From contig NZ_CP109104.1 of assembly GCF_035917675.1 (NCBI RefSeq), forward strand, positions 5,642,001-5,706,000: DNA of 64,000 nt, in the 5' to 3' direction. The position numbers and the translations under genes are program-made. Numbering within the stretch: the first letter of the stretch is position 1; every line of letters starts with the position of its first letter. Under the pieces are notes generated by a model. That model saw only the letters and a list, made by a program, of their open reading frames with translations, was not told the origin of the DNA and made no database searches. This document shows, piece by piece, positions 50,945 through 59,855 of this stretch. This DNA is from Streptomyces sp. NBC_01775 (lineage in GTDB: Bacteria; Actinomycetota; Actinomycetes; Streptomycetales; Streptomycetaceae).

Positions 50945-51850
50945 GTGTCACTCACCCGCTCCTGGACCCCGCCGGGCCCGTACGACCTGCGCCGCAGCCT
51001 GGGCGTGCTGCGCCGTGGTCCGTACGACCCGACGTTCCGTGCGGAGGACGGCACCCTCTGGCGCGGCACCCGCACCCCGCTCGGGCCCGCCACCCTCCGC
51101 CTCTTCGCGCGCGCGGGCGGCCAGGTGTGCGCCGAGGCATGGGGACCGGGCGCCGAGTGGGTGCTCGACGGGCTGCCCGCGCTGCTGGGAGCCGAGGACG
51201 ACCCCGGCGCCTTCGTCCCGCACCACGAGCTGACCCGCGAGGCACACCGCCGTCATCCGGGGCTGCGCCTCATCCGTACGGGTCGCGTCCTGGAGTCGCT
51301 GATCCCCTCCGTGCTGGAGCAGAAGATCACGGCCGAAGAGGCGTACCGCGCCTGGCGGTTGCTCGTGCGCCGCTTCGGCGAGCGCGCCCCCGGGCCGCAC
51401 CCCGGCCTGTGGGTGATGCCGGCGCCGCGCGACTGGCTGCGCGTCCCCTCATGGGAGTGGCACCGCGCGGGGGTCGACCAGAAGCGCTCCGCGGCGATCA
51501 TCCGCGCCGTCCAGCGGACGGGCCGCATGGAGGAGGCGGCCCGGATGGATCTCCCGGCCGCGCTCGCCCGGCTCCAGGCGATCCCCGGCATCGGCCCGTG
51601 GACGGCGGCCGAGGCACTCCAGCGCAGCAACGGCGAGCCGGACGCTCTCACCGTCGGAGACCTGCATCTGCCCCGCCAGGTCGGCCACGCGCTCACCGGG
51701 GCGCGCGACACCGACGACGAGGGCATGCTCGCGCTCCTCGCCCCCTACGAGGGCCAGCGGCACCGCGCCTCGCGCCTCATCCTGCTCGCGGGCCCGCGCA
51801 TGCCACGCAGACAGCCCCGCTTCCCGGTGGGTGACATAGCCCGGCTATGA
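50945..51850 (+). CDS. HhH-GPD DNA glycosylase (AlkA-like 3-methyladenine glycosylase)
   Basis: 301 residues. The N-terminal beta/alpha region resembles AlkA. LIPSVLEQKITAEEAYRAWR begins the helical domain; LQAIPGIGPWTAAEALQRS (near residue 209) is the helix-hairpin-helix; and VGDLHLPRQVGHALTG supplies the catalytic Asp. Removes alkylated bases in base-excision repair by family inference. GTG 50945 appears leaderless. In M. tuberculosis the matching slot holds a different gene (Rv3263, remembered as a DNA methylase). Confidence 0.9.
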   Translation: MSLTRSWTPPGPYDLRRSLGVLRRGPYDPTFRAEDGTLWRGTRTPLGPATLRLFARAGGQVCAEAWGPGAEWVLDGLPALLGAEDDPGAFVPHHELTREAHRRHPGLRLIRTGRVLESLIPSVLEQKITAEEAYRAWRLLVRRFGERAPGPHPGLWVMPAPRDWLRVPSWEWHRAGVDQKRSAAIIRAVQRTGRMEEAARMDLPAALARLQAIPGIGPWTAAEALQRSNGEPDALTVGDLHLPRQVGHALTGARDTDDEGMLALLAPYEGQRHRASRLILLAGPRMPRRQPRFPVGDIARL

Positions 51851-51883
51851 GGTGCGAGCCGGGGGCCGACGGCCTCCGGGGGT

Positions 51884-51928
51884 GTCGTCACAGCGGAACG
51901 ACCAGGGGCGTCGTCACAGCGGAACGAC
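51884..51928. repeat. 19-bp direct repeat, each copy self-complementary at its ends
   Basis: GTCGTCACAGCGGAACGAC occurs at 51884-51902 and 51910-51928 (26-bp period). Each copy begins GTCGT and ends ACGAC, so each can fold. Lies between the convergent glycosylase and fbiB genes. Confidence 0.8.
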
Positions 51929-51936
51929 GGCTCCGC

Positions 51937-53352
51937 TCACAGGCTGACGATGAAGGACTCGGCCGTCCGCGCGGGCCGCTGCCGGGGTGCGCCCGCGGCG
52001 TGCCCGACAGCGACGGCGCCCATCGGGTCCCAGCCCTGCGGCAGCCCCAGCACCTCGCGCACCACGTCGCGGCAGAACATGGTGGAGGAGACCCAGGCCG
52101 ACCCCAGCCCCTCTCCGGCCAGCGCCACGAGAAAGTTCTGGATGCCCGCGCCGTTGGCGACCACGAACATCTCCCGCTCGGCAGCGGCCCTGCGCGCGTC
52201 CGGATACTCGTGGGAGCCGTCCATCACCAGGCAGGGCACGGCCAGATAGGGCGCCGCGCGCAGCACATCGCCGCGCCGCACCCGCTTGGTGATGCTCTGC
52301 TCGCTCTTGCCGTCCCGCCGCAGGTCGGCGATCCACGCGTCCCGCATGGCATCCAGCAGCCGGACGCGGATCTCTTCCGTCTCCAGCAGCACGAACCGCC
52401 ACGGCGTCGTGTGGTGCGGCGCCGGCGCGGTCACGGCGGCGGCGACAGCGCGCCGCACGGCCGCACCGTCGACCGCGTCACCGGTGAACTCCCGTACGGT
52501 GCGCCGCAGCGTCACCGCCTCGCGCACGGCCTCCGAAGTGCCCAGCCGGAACATGTCGTTGGCCGCGTCCCGCACAAGCGCCCGCGCGGTCTCCCCGTAG
52601 CCGGACGCCGCTTCGGTGCCGGGCCGGTCCGGGCCGGGCCGGTCCGCGCCGGGCCGCGCCTCCTCGCCCGGTGCGGGCAGCACGTACCGGGACAGGCCGC
52701 GTACCACCGCCACCGGCAGCCCGGCGGCCTTGCCCTTCACCAGCTCGCCCGCGCCCGCCAGCTCGTCCCCGACGGCGGTGACGGTCACGCCGAGCGGGTT
52801 GCCGTACATGTCGACGCCGCCGCGCAGGTCCTCCAGGACCTGCACGCCCGCCGCGCCGATCGCCACGTCCGTCTGCCCCTCGCGCCAGGGCCGCCCGAAG
52901 GTGTCGGTGATCACCACGCCGACGGTGACCCCGAGGACCTCCCGCACGCCCTCGCGCAGCCGCCGCGCCGTACCGTCCGGATCCTCCGGCAGCAACAGCA
53001 CGGTGCCCTTGGGGGTGTTGGAGGCGTCGACCCCGGCAGCCGCCATGACGAAGCCGTGCCGCGACTCCACGATCCTGGCGGGCCCGCGGCGTGCGACGAC
53101 CCGCACGGTCTCCGCGTCGATCGCCGCCTCCCGGTCGTCCGCCTCGACGATCCGGCCCTCGGCCTTGCTCACGATCTTCGACGTCACGATGAGCACATCG
53201 CCGTCCGTGAGCCCGCGCCCGTCCGCCGTGCCGGCGGCCTCGGCGATCAGCCTGACCAGGTCGTCGCCCGGCTGCACCTCGGGGATGCCGGGCAGTGCCC
53301 ACACCTCGTAGGCGGGGCCCGTCCCTTCGGCCTCCATGACCGCAGCCGTCAC
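51937..53352 (-). CDS. fbiB: Coenzyme F420:L-glutamate ligase (bifunctional with nitroreductase-like domain)
   Basis: 471 residues. The N-terminal CofE-like domain ([56 protein letters not shown]) adds gamma-linked glutamates to F420-0. The C-terminal FMN-binding nitroreductase-like domain ([52 protein letters not shown]) reduces the dehydro precursor in actinobacterial FbiB. GTG 53352 overlaps the fbiA stop (GTGA). A Gly/Arg/Pro interdomain linker ([11 protein letters not shown]) is visible. Cytoplasmic; second gene of fbiAB. Confidence 0.96.
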   Translation of the reverse strand: MTAAVMEAEGTGPAYEVWALPGIPEVQPGDDLVRLIAEAAGTADGRGLTDGDVLIVTSKIVSKAEGRIVEADDREAAIDAETVRVVARRGPARIVESRHGFVMAAAGVDASNTPKGTVLLLPEDPDGTARRLREGVREVLGVTVGVVITDTFGRPWREGQTDVAIGAAGVQVLEDLRGGVDMYGNPLGVTVTAVGDELAGAGELVKGKAAGLPVAVVRGLSRYVLPAPGEEARPGADRPGPDRPGTEAASGYGETARALVRDAANDMFRLGTSEAVREAVTLRRTVREFTGDAVDGAAVRRAVAAAVTAPAPHHTTPWRFVLLETEEIRVRLLDAMRDAWIADLRRDGKSEQSITKRVRRGDVLRAAPYLAVPCLVMDGSHEYPDARRAAAEREMFVVANGAGIQNFLVALAGEGLGSAWVSSTMFCRDVVREVLGLPQGWDPMGAVAVGHAAGAPRQRPARTAESFIVSL

Positions 53353-54317
53353 GGCCGTACCTCCTCGGCCAGCTGAAGCGCCTGCCGCGCCATCGTCGCC
53401 GTGGCCTCTTCGTCACTCATCATCAGCGGCACGGCGCGGCACCGGATGCCCGCTTCCTCCACCGCGTCCACCGAGCCCGCGTCCACGGTGTCGACCAGCC
53501 ACCCGTCGAGCAGCCCCGAGCCGTAGTGCGCGGCGACGGCGGCTGCGGTGCTCTCGACACCCACGGCGGCCAGCACCTTGTCCGCCATCCCGCGCACCGG
53601 CGCGTCGCCGACGATGGGGGAGAGGCCGACGACGGGCACGTCCGCGTCGGCGATCGCCTCCCGTATGCCGGGCACCGCGAGGATCGTGCCGATGCTGACG
53701 ACGGGGTTGGACGGCGGGAAGACGATGATGTCCGCCTCGGCGATGGCCTCCAGCACCCCGGGCGCCGGCTTGGCCGCGTCCGCGCCCACGGGCACCACCG
53801 CGTGCGCGTCCACCGAGGCGCGCAGGCGCACCCAGTACTCCTGGAAGTGCACGGCCCTGCGGCCACCCTCGGCCTCGGGATCGTCGATCAGCACGTGGGT
53901 CTCGACCCGGTCGTCCGTCATCGGCAGCAGCCGCACCCCCGGCTGCCACCGCGCGCACAGCGCCTCGGTGACGGCGCTGAGCGGATAGCCGGCGGCGGTC
54001 ATCTGGGTGCGGACGATGTGGGTGGCGAAGTCGCGGTCGCCCAGCCCGAACCACTCGGGGCCCACGCCGTAGGCGGCCAGCTCCTCCTTGACGGCGAAGG
54101 TCTCCCCGGCCCGCCCCCAGCCCTGCTCCTCGTGGATGCCACCGCCGAGGGTGTACATCACGGTGTCGAGGTCGGGGCAGACCTTCAGGCCGAACAGATG
54201 GATGTCGTCGCCGGTGTTCCCGATGACGGTGATGTCCGCGTCAGGCACCGCGGACCTGAGCCCGCGAAGGAAGCGGGCACCGCCGATGCCCCCGGCCAGA
54301 ACCACAATGCGCTGCAT
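53349..54317 (-). CDS. fbiA: 2-phospho-L-lactate (phosphoenolpyruvyl) transferase of F420 synthesis
   Basis: CofD-family enzyme joining the GDP-activated three-carbon acid to the deazaflavin Fo. 322 residues from ATG 54317 ([20 protein letters not shown]). The open frame upstream to 54371 is not conserved. [50 protein letters not shown] and [18 protein letters not shown] are CofD motifs. Translationally coupled to fbiB. The cysteine dioxygenase gene is 34 bp upstream on the same strand and may be co-transcribed. Confidence 0.96.
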   Translation of the reverse strand: MQRIVVLAGGIGGARFLRGLRSAVPDADITVIGNTGDDIHLFGLKVCPDLDTVMYTLGGGIHEEQGWGRAGETFAVKEELAAYGVGPEWFGLGDRDFATHIVRTQMTAAGYPLSAVTEALCARWQPGVRLLPMTDDRVETHVLIDDPEAEGGRRAVHFQEYWVRLRASVDAHAVVPVGADAAKPAPGVLEAIAEADIIVFPPSNPVVSIGTILAVPGIREAIADADVPVVGLSPIVGDAPVRGMADKVLAAVGVESTAAAVAAHYGSGLLDGWLVDTVDAGSVDAVEEAGIRCRAVPLMMSDEEATATMARQALQLAEEVRP

Positions 54318-54351
54318 GGGCAACAGTCTCGCAGCCCACGCCCCGGCCCTG

Positions 54352-54843
54352 TCACCAGGCCAGGGCATCACGCGCGGTGGCGGGCGCCAGTGAGCAGTGC
54401 ATCGGCATCTCCGTCAGTCCCGGGGAGTAGACGTGCACGCTCACGGCGGGTTCGAGACCGTCGTTGACCACCTCGTGCACATAGCCGGGTGCGAAGACCC
54501 GCACCGTGCCCGCGCCGAGCGCGCGCGAGCCGCGCCCGTGCTCGGTCAACTCCCCTTCGAGTACGCCGAACACGCCGGCGGAGGGCCCGTGGCCGTGCCG
54601 CCCGCTGCCCTGGCCCGGCAGCCAGCTCAGCAGCCACACCTCATAGCCGGGGCCGGTCCGCAGCCGGTGGTACCAGCGCACGGTCGGGTCGTACCGCACG
54701 AGCGGTGCCCAGGCGGCGCGGTCGGCGGCGAGCTGACGGATGAGCCCGGCGAAGCCCGAGACCGTGGAGGGGTGCGCGGGGACGGGAGGGAGAAGATGTG
54801 CGATCGCGAGCGGATCGCCCGCGATTTCGACGTCGCTGTTCAC
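54352..54843 (-). CDS. Cysteine dioxygenase-family cupin protein
   Basis: 163 residues from GTG 54843, with GAAGG seven bases upstream; the open frame beyond it is not conserved. Cupin motifs: GQGSGRHGHGPSAGVFGVLE (iron ligands His83 and His85) and FAPGYVHEVVNDG (His123). RWYHRLRTGPGYEVWLLSW precedes. Oxidises a small thiol, most likely cysteine to cysteine sulfinate, with non-heme iron and oxygen. Same strand as fbiA-fbiB; the functional link is unclear. Confidence 0.9.
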   Translation of the reverse strand: MNSDVEIAGDPLAIAHLLPPVPAHPSTVSGFAGLIRQLAADRAAWAPLVRYDPTVRWYHRLRTGPGYEVWLLSWLPGQGSGRHGHGPSAGVFGVLEGELTEHGRGSRALGAGTVRVFAPGYVHEVVNDGLEPAVSVHVYSPGLTEMPMHCSLAPATARDALAW

Positions 54844-55489
54844 GTGCGTGAATGCCTTCGGTGAAGAGGGAGGAGCCCTACGGGAGGGCGCTGGGCATGT
54901 CGGAGTGGAGAACTCAACAACAGCGACAGCGACAGGACTCCAGGACACCCGAAACCGCGCGGGCACCACGGCCCGCGGCGGGCTGCACGGCGAGCGGGCC
55001 GCGAGCCATGGGGAAGTCGGAGATCACTGGCATAGGTACCAGGAGAACGTTTCGATGCCCAGGTGTCAACTGGATGTCGGGTTTGTGGCCAATGTTTCAC
55101 CGCATCCGGTTGCCCGGAGTGCCGAAAGGTTTGTGTAGTGCGATCCCGGAGAGACGGCGCCCCGGTCGCCCCGAGTGCGCCGTTGCGTTTTCGTGATCGC
55201 AGCGTGATCAGGGCCATCCAGGCGGTGGTGCGGAACGTGCCCGCAGGCCACCGCGTTCTGAATGAGGGAGCGGGGCAAAACGACCACGTGTCCGGCAGGT
55301 ATGTCATAGTTCGTGGTGATTTGAACACTTACTGCGAAAGCTTGGTTCCGCCGAGTGAATAACGGGCTCAATAGCAGATCTCGGCTTGACTGCCCCGGAT
55401 CGGCACACTTGTAATTTCACTCGTGTCGTTCAAGTGGGTTCGATAACGACAGCATCACGGGGCCGTAAAGACGGACGAGGGGCGCGCAC
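54844..55489. other. 646-bp divergent intergenic region, cysteine dioxygenase / whiB
   Basis: The longest non-coding stretch in the window, AT-richer than its surroundings, consistent with a heavily regulated developmental gene. Open frames here have low third-position GC and no ribosome sites. A candidate whiB promoter lies at 55386-55415; no WhiA or BldD site could be assigned with confidence. Confidence 0.6.
55386..55415 (+). promoter_or_regulatory. Candidate vegetative-type promoter for whiB
   Basis: TTGACT (55386-55391), an 18-bp spacer, and TGTAAT (55410-55415) give a near-consensus sigma-70-type promoter about 75 bp before the whiB ATG. Confidence 0.5.
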
Positions 55490-55753
55490 ATGACCGAGCT
55501 GTTCCAGCAACTGCTGGTCGAAGAGGCGGACGAAGAGCTGGGCTGGCAGGAGCGCGCGTTGTGCGCGCAGACCGATCCCGAATCGTTCTTCCCCGAGAAG
55601 GGCGGATCCACGCGGGAGGCGAAAAAGGTCTGCCTCGCCTGTGAAGTCCGGTCGGAATGCCTTGAATACGCCCTCGCCAATGACGAGCGTTTCGGTATTT
55701 GGGGCGGACTGTCCGAGCGTGAACGGCGCCGCCTGAAGAAAGCAGCTGTGTGA
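55490..55753 (+). CDS. whiB: Sporulation regulator WhiB (Wbl family, iron-sulfur protein)
   Basis: 87 residues. Four cysteines (25, 48, 51 and 57, in CLACEVRSEC) ligate a 4Fe-4S cluster. GIWGG at 69-73 and the basic tail RERRRLKKAAV form the Wbl sigma-contact and DNA-binding end. The sequence is close to what I remember of S. coelicolor WhiB (SCO3034), needed with WhiA for sporulation septation; the mycobacterial counterpart is WhiB2. ATG 55490 has GAGGGG upstream. Preceded by 646 bp of regulatory DNA. Confidence 0.97.
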   Translation: MTELFQQLLVEEADEELGWQERALCAQTDPESFFPEKGGSTREAKKVCLACEVRSECLEYALANDERFGIWGGLSERERRRLKKAAV

Positions 55754-55988
55754 CCTAGCCGTCCGGCATATACGGCACGGGTCACGCGGGCGGCACGGAG
55801 CCCGCCCGGGACAGTTGCACGGAGGCGCGGGACGGGCACGGACGAGCCGTTAGTGTGGGGCCGTCCGAGACACACCACCCCATGAGGGGCGGGTGCGTCC
55901 ATCGCTCCGATACGCGTCTTCCGGGGGCTTGCAGCCTTACGCGGCACCGCCGCGAGGCCCCGGCACCCCGGGGAGGGCCCCTACCTCG

Positions 55989-58900
55989 ATGTCCGTGCAC
56001 AGCCATATGGCGGCCCACTACGAGGCGGCCACAGCAGGGTTGGCCAGCTCCACACCGCCCGAGTTCCCCCGGCACGTCGTCACGGCTGTGCTCGTCGCAC
56101 ACGACGGCGCACGCTGGCTCCCTGACGCTCTCTCAGGTCTGCTCGGACAAGAACGGCCGGTGCAGAACGTCGTCGCGGCCGACACCGGCAGCGCCGACGA
56201 CTCCGCCCGGCTGCTGGCCGAGGCCCTCGGCGCCGAGCGCGTCCTGCACATGGCACGGCGCACCGGATTCGGCACCGCCGTCGAAGAGGCCGTTCGCACC
56301 GCGCCGGTGCTCACCCCCGAGGACCTCCCGTATCTGAAGCGGCCGAGCGGCTGGGACCCGGTCAGCCGTACTTGGCGCGACGACGCCTACGACATGCCCG
56401 AACTCCCCTACGGCGAGCCCGTGCAGTGGCTGTGGCTGCTGCACGACGACTGCGCGCCGGAGGCGGACACGCTGGCTCAGCTGCTGCGCGTCGTCGACGC
56501 CGACTCCTCCGTCGCCGTCACGGGCCCCAAGCTGCGCAGCTGGTACGACCGCAGGCAGCTGCTGGAGGCCGGTGTCTCCATCGCCCACAGCGGCCGGCGC
56601 TGGACCGGCGTGGAGCGGCGCGAGCAGGACCAGGGCCAGCACGACCAGGTGCGGCCCGTGCTGTCCGTCTCCTCCGCCGGCATGCTCATCCGGCGCGATG
56701 TCTTCGAGCAGCTGGGCGGCTTCGACCGCGGGCTGCCGCTGATGCGGGACGACGTCGACCTGTGCTGGCGCGCCCAGGCGGCCGGGCACCGCGTCTTCGT
56801 CGCACCGGATGCCGTGATGCGGCACGCCGAGGCGGCCTCGCGTGAGCGCCGCCCGGTCGACTGTGTCGGGCGGGCCAGCCGCGGGGCCAGCCCGCACCGC
56901 GTCGACAAGGCGGGCGCCGTCTACACGCTGCTCGCGAACGCGCCCGGCGCGCTCCTTCCGTGGATCATGCTGCGGCTCGTCCTCGGTACCTTGCTGCGCA
57001 CCCTGGCGTATCTGGTCGGCAAGGTGCCGGGACAGGCGCTGGACGAGGTGGCGGGTCTTTCCGGCACGCTGCTGCGCGGCGGACGCGTCATGGGGGCACG
57101 CCGCAGACGGGGCAGGCCCGCCGTTTCGCACAAGGAACTGCGCCCCCTCTTCCCGCCGCCGGGCGCCACCTTGCGCGCGACGGCCGAGCAGGTCGCCAGC
57201 AACTTCGGTGGCCGCTCCGAGCCGGAACTCACCTCCGGAGGGCGGCACGGCGCCGTCGAGACCGGGCCGGGCGACGACGACGCCGATTTCCTTGAGGTCG
57301 AGCAGTTCGCGCGCCTCAAGCGGCTCGCGCAAAAGCCGGGCCCCGTCCTCTTCGCCGTCCTGCTCATCGTCTCCCTGGTGGCCTGTCGCGCGCTGCTGGG
57401 CGGCGGGGCGCTGGCGGGCGGCGCGCTGCTGCCGGCCCCCGACGGGGTCTCCGGACTGTGGTCGCGCTATCTGGACGGCTGGCACCAGGTCGGCACCGGG
57501 GGCACTCAGTCGGCGCCTCCGTACCTCGCGATCGTCGCCACGTTCGCCACCCTCCTGTTCGGCAGCACCGGCTTCGCGCTGACGCTGCTGCTCGTGTGCT
57601 CCGTCCCCCTGGCCGGGCTCACCGCCTACTTCGTCTCCCGGCCGCTCGTCGACTCCCGCCTCGTCCGCGCCTGGGGGAGCGTCGCCTACGCCTTCTTGCC
57701 CGCGGCCACCGGGGCGCTCGCCCAGGGCCGCATCGGCACCGCCGTCCTCGCCATCCTGCTGCCCCTGCTGGCCCGCGCCGGAGTATCGGCCCACGGGCTG
57801 CGCGGCAGGCCGGGCTGGCGCGCCGTGTGGGCGTACGCGCTGCTGCTGACCCTCGCCACCGCCTTCACGCCCGTCGTGTGGCCGATCGCGCTGGTGCTCG
57901 CCGTCGCCGCGCTCGCGCTGCGCCGGGGAGGGGGTGACTCGCTCGGAGCGGGCGCTGTCCGGAGCGTCGTCGCGCTCGTGAGCCCGATGCTGCTGCTGGC
58001 CCCCTGGTCGCTGACCCTGCTGACCAGCCCGAAGCAGTTCCTCACCGAGGCCGGCCTCGGCTACGGCACCGGCGCCGCCACCCCGGTGGACCTTCTGACG
58101 CTCTCTCCGGGCGGCCCCGGCGCCACCAACGGGCTGTTCCTCGTCGGCCTGGTGCTGGCCGGGCTGGCCGCACTGCTGCGCGCCGGGCGGCAGCTGGCGG
58201 TACGCGCCGCCTGGATCGCGGCCCTGGCCGGGCTGCTCTTCGCGGGGCTCTCCAACGGCTCGGCCTGGGCGGGCCCCGCCACGCTCGTCTACGGCCTGGC
58301 GCTGCTGAGCGCCGCCGTGGTCGGCGCGGAGGGCGCCAAGGAGCGCGTCGCGACACAGAGCTTCGGATGGCGCCAGCCGCTCGCCGTGCTGGTCGCCGCC
58401 GCGGCTGTGGCGGCCCCGCTGCTCGCCGCCGTCGGCTGGATGATCGGAGGCGCGGACGGGCCCCTCTCGCGGCGCGACCCCGTGCAGGTGCCCGCCTTCG
58501 TCGCCGAGGAGAGCAGCACCGAGGACCAGGCCCGCACGCTGGTGCTGGACGGCGGCGAGGCAGCATCCGGTGTGACGTACACGCTGGTGCGCGGCTCCGG
58601 GGCCCGGCTGGGCGACGCCGATCTCGCGGCGGCCGACGGGGGCGACACGCGCCTGGACGGCATCGTCTCCCATCTCGTCGCCGGTTCCGGTGCCGATCAG
58701 ACCAGCCAGCTCGGCGGCTTCGCCGTGCGCTACGTCCTCCTGCGCGACGGTGCCTCCCACCGGATGAGCCGCGTTCTGGACGCGACGCCCGGCCTGACCC
58801 GGCTCAGCCAGGAGGACGGCAGCGCGCTGTGGCGCGTCGACCGGCAGGTCTCGCGGGTCTCGATCGTCCCGGGGAAGACGGAGAACGGCGCGGCCGGAGC

Positions 58901-59855
58901 GGTGACCGCACCCGTCCCCGTCGCCGCGGGCCCCGTCGAGTCGCACGCCACGCTGCCCTCCGGACCCTCCGGACGCGTGCTGCGGCTCGCCGACACCGCC
59001 GACAGCGGCTGGCAGGCCACGCTCGACGGCAGCCCGCTCAAGAGCGTCACCGTCGACGGCTGGGCACAGGGATTCGAACTCCCCACCAACGGCGGCAAGC
59101 TGGAGCTGACCCATCAGACCCCCCTCACGCACACCGTCTGGGTCTGGGCACAGGGTTTCCTGCTGCTGGTCGTTCTCGTCCTCGCGCTGCCGGGCCGCCG
59201 CCGCGACGTGGACGACGACCTGCCGGAGGAGGAGCACGTAGCCGAGCAGCCCGTGACGGGCGAGGGCCGCAGGGCCCGCAGGCTGCGCGCGGCAGCGGCG
59301 GCGGAGGGACAGGACGGCGCGCAGGGCTTCGAGGGCGCAGAGGCCGTTCATCCGGGCGGCGGCGAAAACACGGAGCATCCGGGCGCGGGAAACCCGCCTC
59401 CTCCGCCGCCCCCGCAGGGCCCGCCCGCCGTGCCCGGACAGCCGCAATACGACCCCGGATACGCCGACCCGTACGAGCAGCAGCAGCCCTATGTGCCGCG
59501 GCAGACGCCGTACGGCGAGGCGCCCTACGAGCAGCAGCCCTACGACCCGTCCGGCTACGACCAGTCGTCCGGCTATGGGCAGCAGCCCTATGAGCAGCCG
59601 TACCAGGGCTCTTACGAGCAGCAGCCGTACGGTCAGCAGGCTCCGTACGAGCAGCAGGCCCCCTACGAGCAGCCTTATGAGCAGCCGTACGGGCAGGCTC
59701 AGCAGGACCAAGTCCCCTACGAGGAGTGGCAGGCGCAGCAGTACGCGGCACCGCAGGCCGCACCCGCCGCCGACCCGTACGGATACCAGCAGGACGGCTA
59801 CGACGGCACGCGCGGCTATGACAACCGGTACGGGAACGGGAGCGAGCAGCAGTGA
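55989..59855 (+). CDS. Giant GT2 glycosyltransferase membrane protein with Tyr/Gln-rich cytoplasmic tail
   Basis: 1288 residues from ATG 55989. GT-A domain: VVTAVLVAHDGARWLPDALS, VVAADTGSADDSARL, WLWLLHDDCAPEADTLAQLL, SSAGMLIRRDVFEQLGG and RDDVDLCWRAQAAGHRVF. Then about a dozen TM helices (residues ~450-850), an extracellular region of ~230 residues, and a last TM (WVWAQGFLLLVVLVLAL) followed by GRRR, which places the C-terminus in the cytoplasm. The final ~136 residues (1153-1288) hold about two dozen tyrosines in PYEQQPY/PYGQQ-type repeats. Likely polymerises or transfers wall glycan; acceptor unknown. The downstream gene overlaps by GTGA. Conserved downstream of whiB in Streptomyces (from memory). 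Confidence 0.9.
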   Translation: MSVHSHMAAHYEAATAGLASSTPPEFPRHVVTAVLVAHDGARWLPDALSGLLGQERPVQNVVAADTGSADDSARLLAEALGAERVLHMARRTGFGTAVEEAVRTAPVLTPEDLPYLKRPSGWDPVSRTWRDDAYDMPELPYGEPVQWLWLLHDDCAPEADTLAQLLRVVDADSSVAVTGPKLRSWYDRRQLLEAGVSIAHSGRRWTGVERREQDQGQHDQVRPVLSVSSAGMLIRRDVFEQLGGFDRGLPLMRDDVDLCWRAQAAGHRVFVAPDAVMRHAEAASRERRPVDCVGRASRGASPHRVDKAGAVYTLLANAPGALLPWIMLRLVLGTLLRTLAYLVGKVPGQALDEVAGLSGTLLRGGRVMGARRRRGRPAVSHKELRPLFPPPGATLRATAEQVASNFGGRSEPELTSGGRHGAVETGPGDDDADFLEVEQFARLKRLAQKPGPVLFAVLLIVSLVACRALLGGGALAGGALLPAPDGVSGLWSRYLDGWHQVGTGGTQSAPPYLAIVATFATLLFGSTGFALTLLLVCSVPLAGLTAYFVSRPLVDSRLVRAWGSVAYAFLPAATGALAQGRIGTAVLAILLPLLARAGVSAHGLRGRPGWRAVWAYALLLTLATAFTPVVWPIALVLAVAALALRRGGGDSLGAGAVRSVVALVSPMLLLAPWSLTLLTSPKQFLTEAGLGYGTGAATPVDLLTLSPGGPGATNGLFLVGLVLAGLAALLRAGRQLAVRAAWIAALAGLLFAGLSNGSAWAGPATLVYGLALLSAAVVGAEGAKERVATQSFGWRQPLAVLVAAAAVAAPLLAAVGWMIGGADGPLSRRDPVQVPAFVAEESSTEDQARTLVLDGGEAASGVTYTLVRGSGARLGDADLAAADGGDTRLDGIVSHLVAGSGADQTSQLGGFAVRYVLLRDGASHRMSRVLDATPGLTRLSQEDGSALWRVDRQVSRVSIVPGKTENGAAGAVTAPVPVAAGPVESHATLPSGPSGRVLRLADTADSGWQATLDGSPLKSVTVDGWAQGFELPTNGGKLELTHQTPLTHTVWVWAQGFLLLVVLVLALPGRRRDVDDDLPEEEHVAEQPVTGEGRRARRLRAAAAAEGQDGAQGFEGAEAVHPGGGENTEHPGAGNPPPPPPPQGPPAVPGQPQYDPGYADPYEQQQPYVPRQTPYGEAPYEQQPYDPSGYDQSSGYGQQPYEQPYQGSYEQQPYGQQAPYEQQAPYEQPYEQPYGQAQQDQVPYEEWQAQQYAAPQAAPAADPYGYQQDGYDGTRGYDNRYGNGSEQQ

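Noticed and set aside
54852..55196. 114-codon plus-strand frame in the whiB upstream region
   Set aside because: No ribosome site, mixed codon bias, no homology that I can recall.
55063..55362. 99-codon frame with eight cysteines in its first ~25 codons (CRVCGQCF...CPECRKVC) upstream of whiB
   Set aside because: Tempting zinc-knuckle look, but no ribosome site and third positions rich in A/T, unlike real genes here; lies in the whiB regulatory region.
56133..59711. 1192-codon open frame on the minus strand under the giant GT2 gene
   Set aside because: Same bias; His/Gln/Arg-rich nonsense translation with no motifs.
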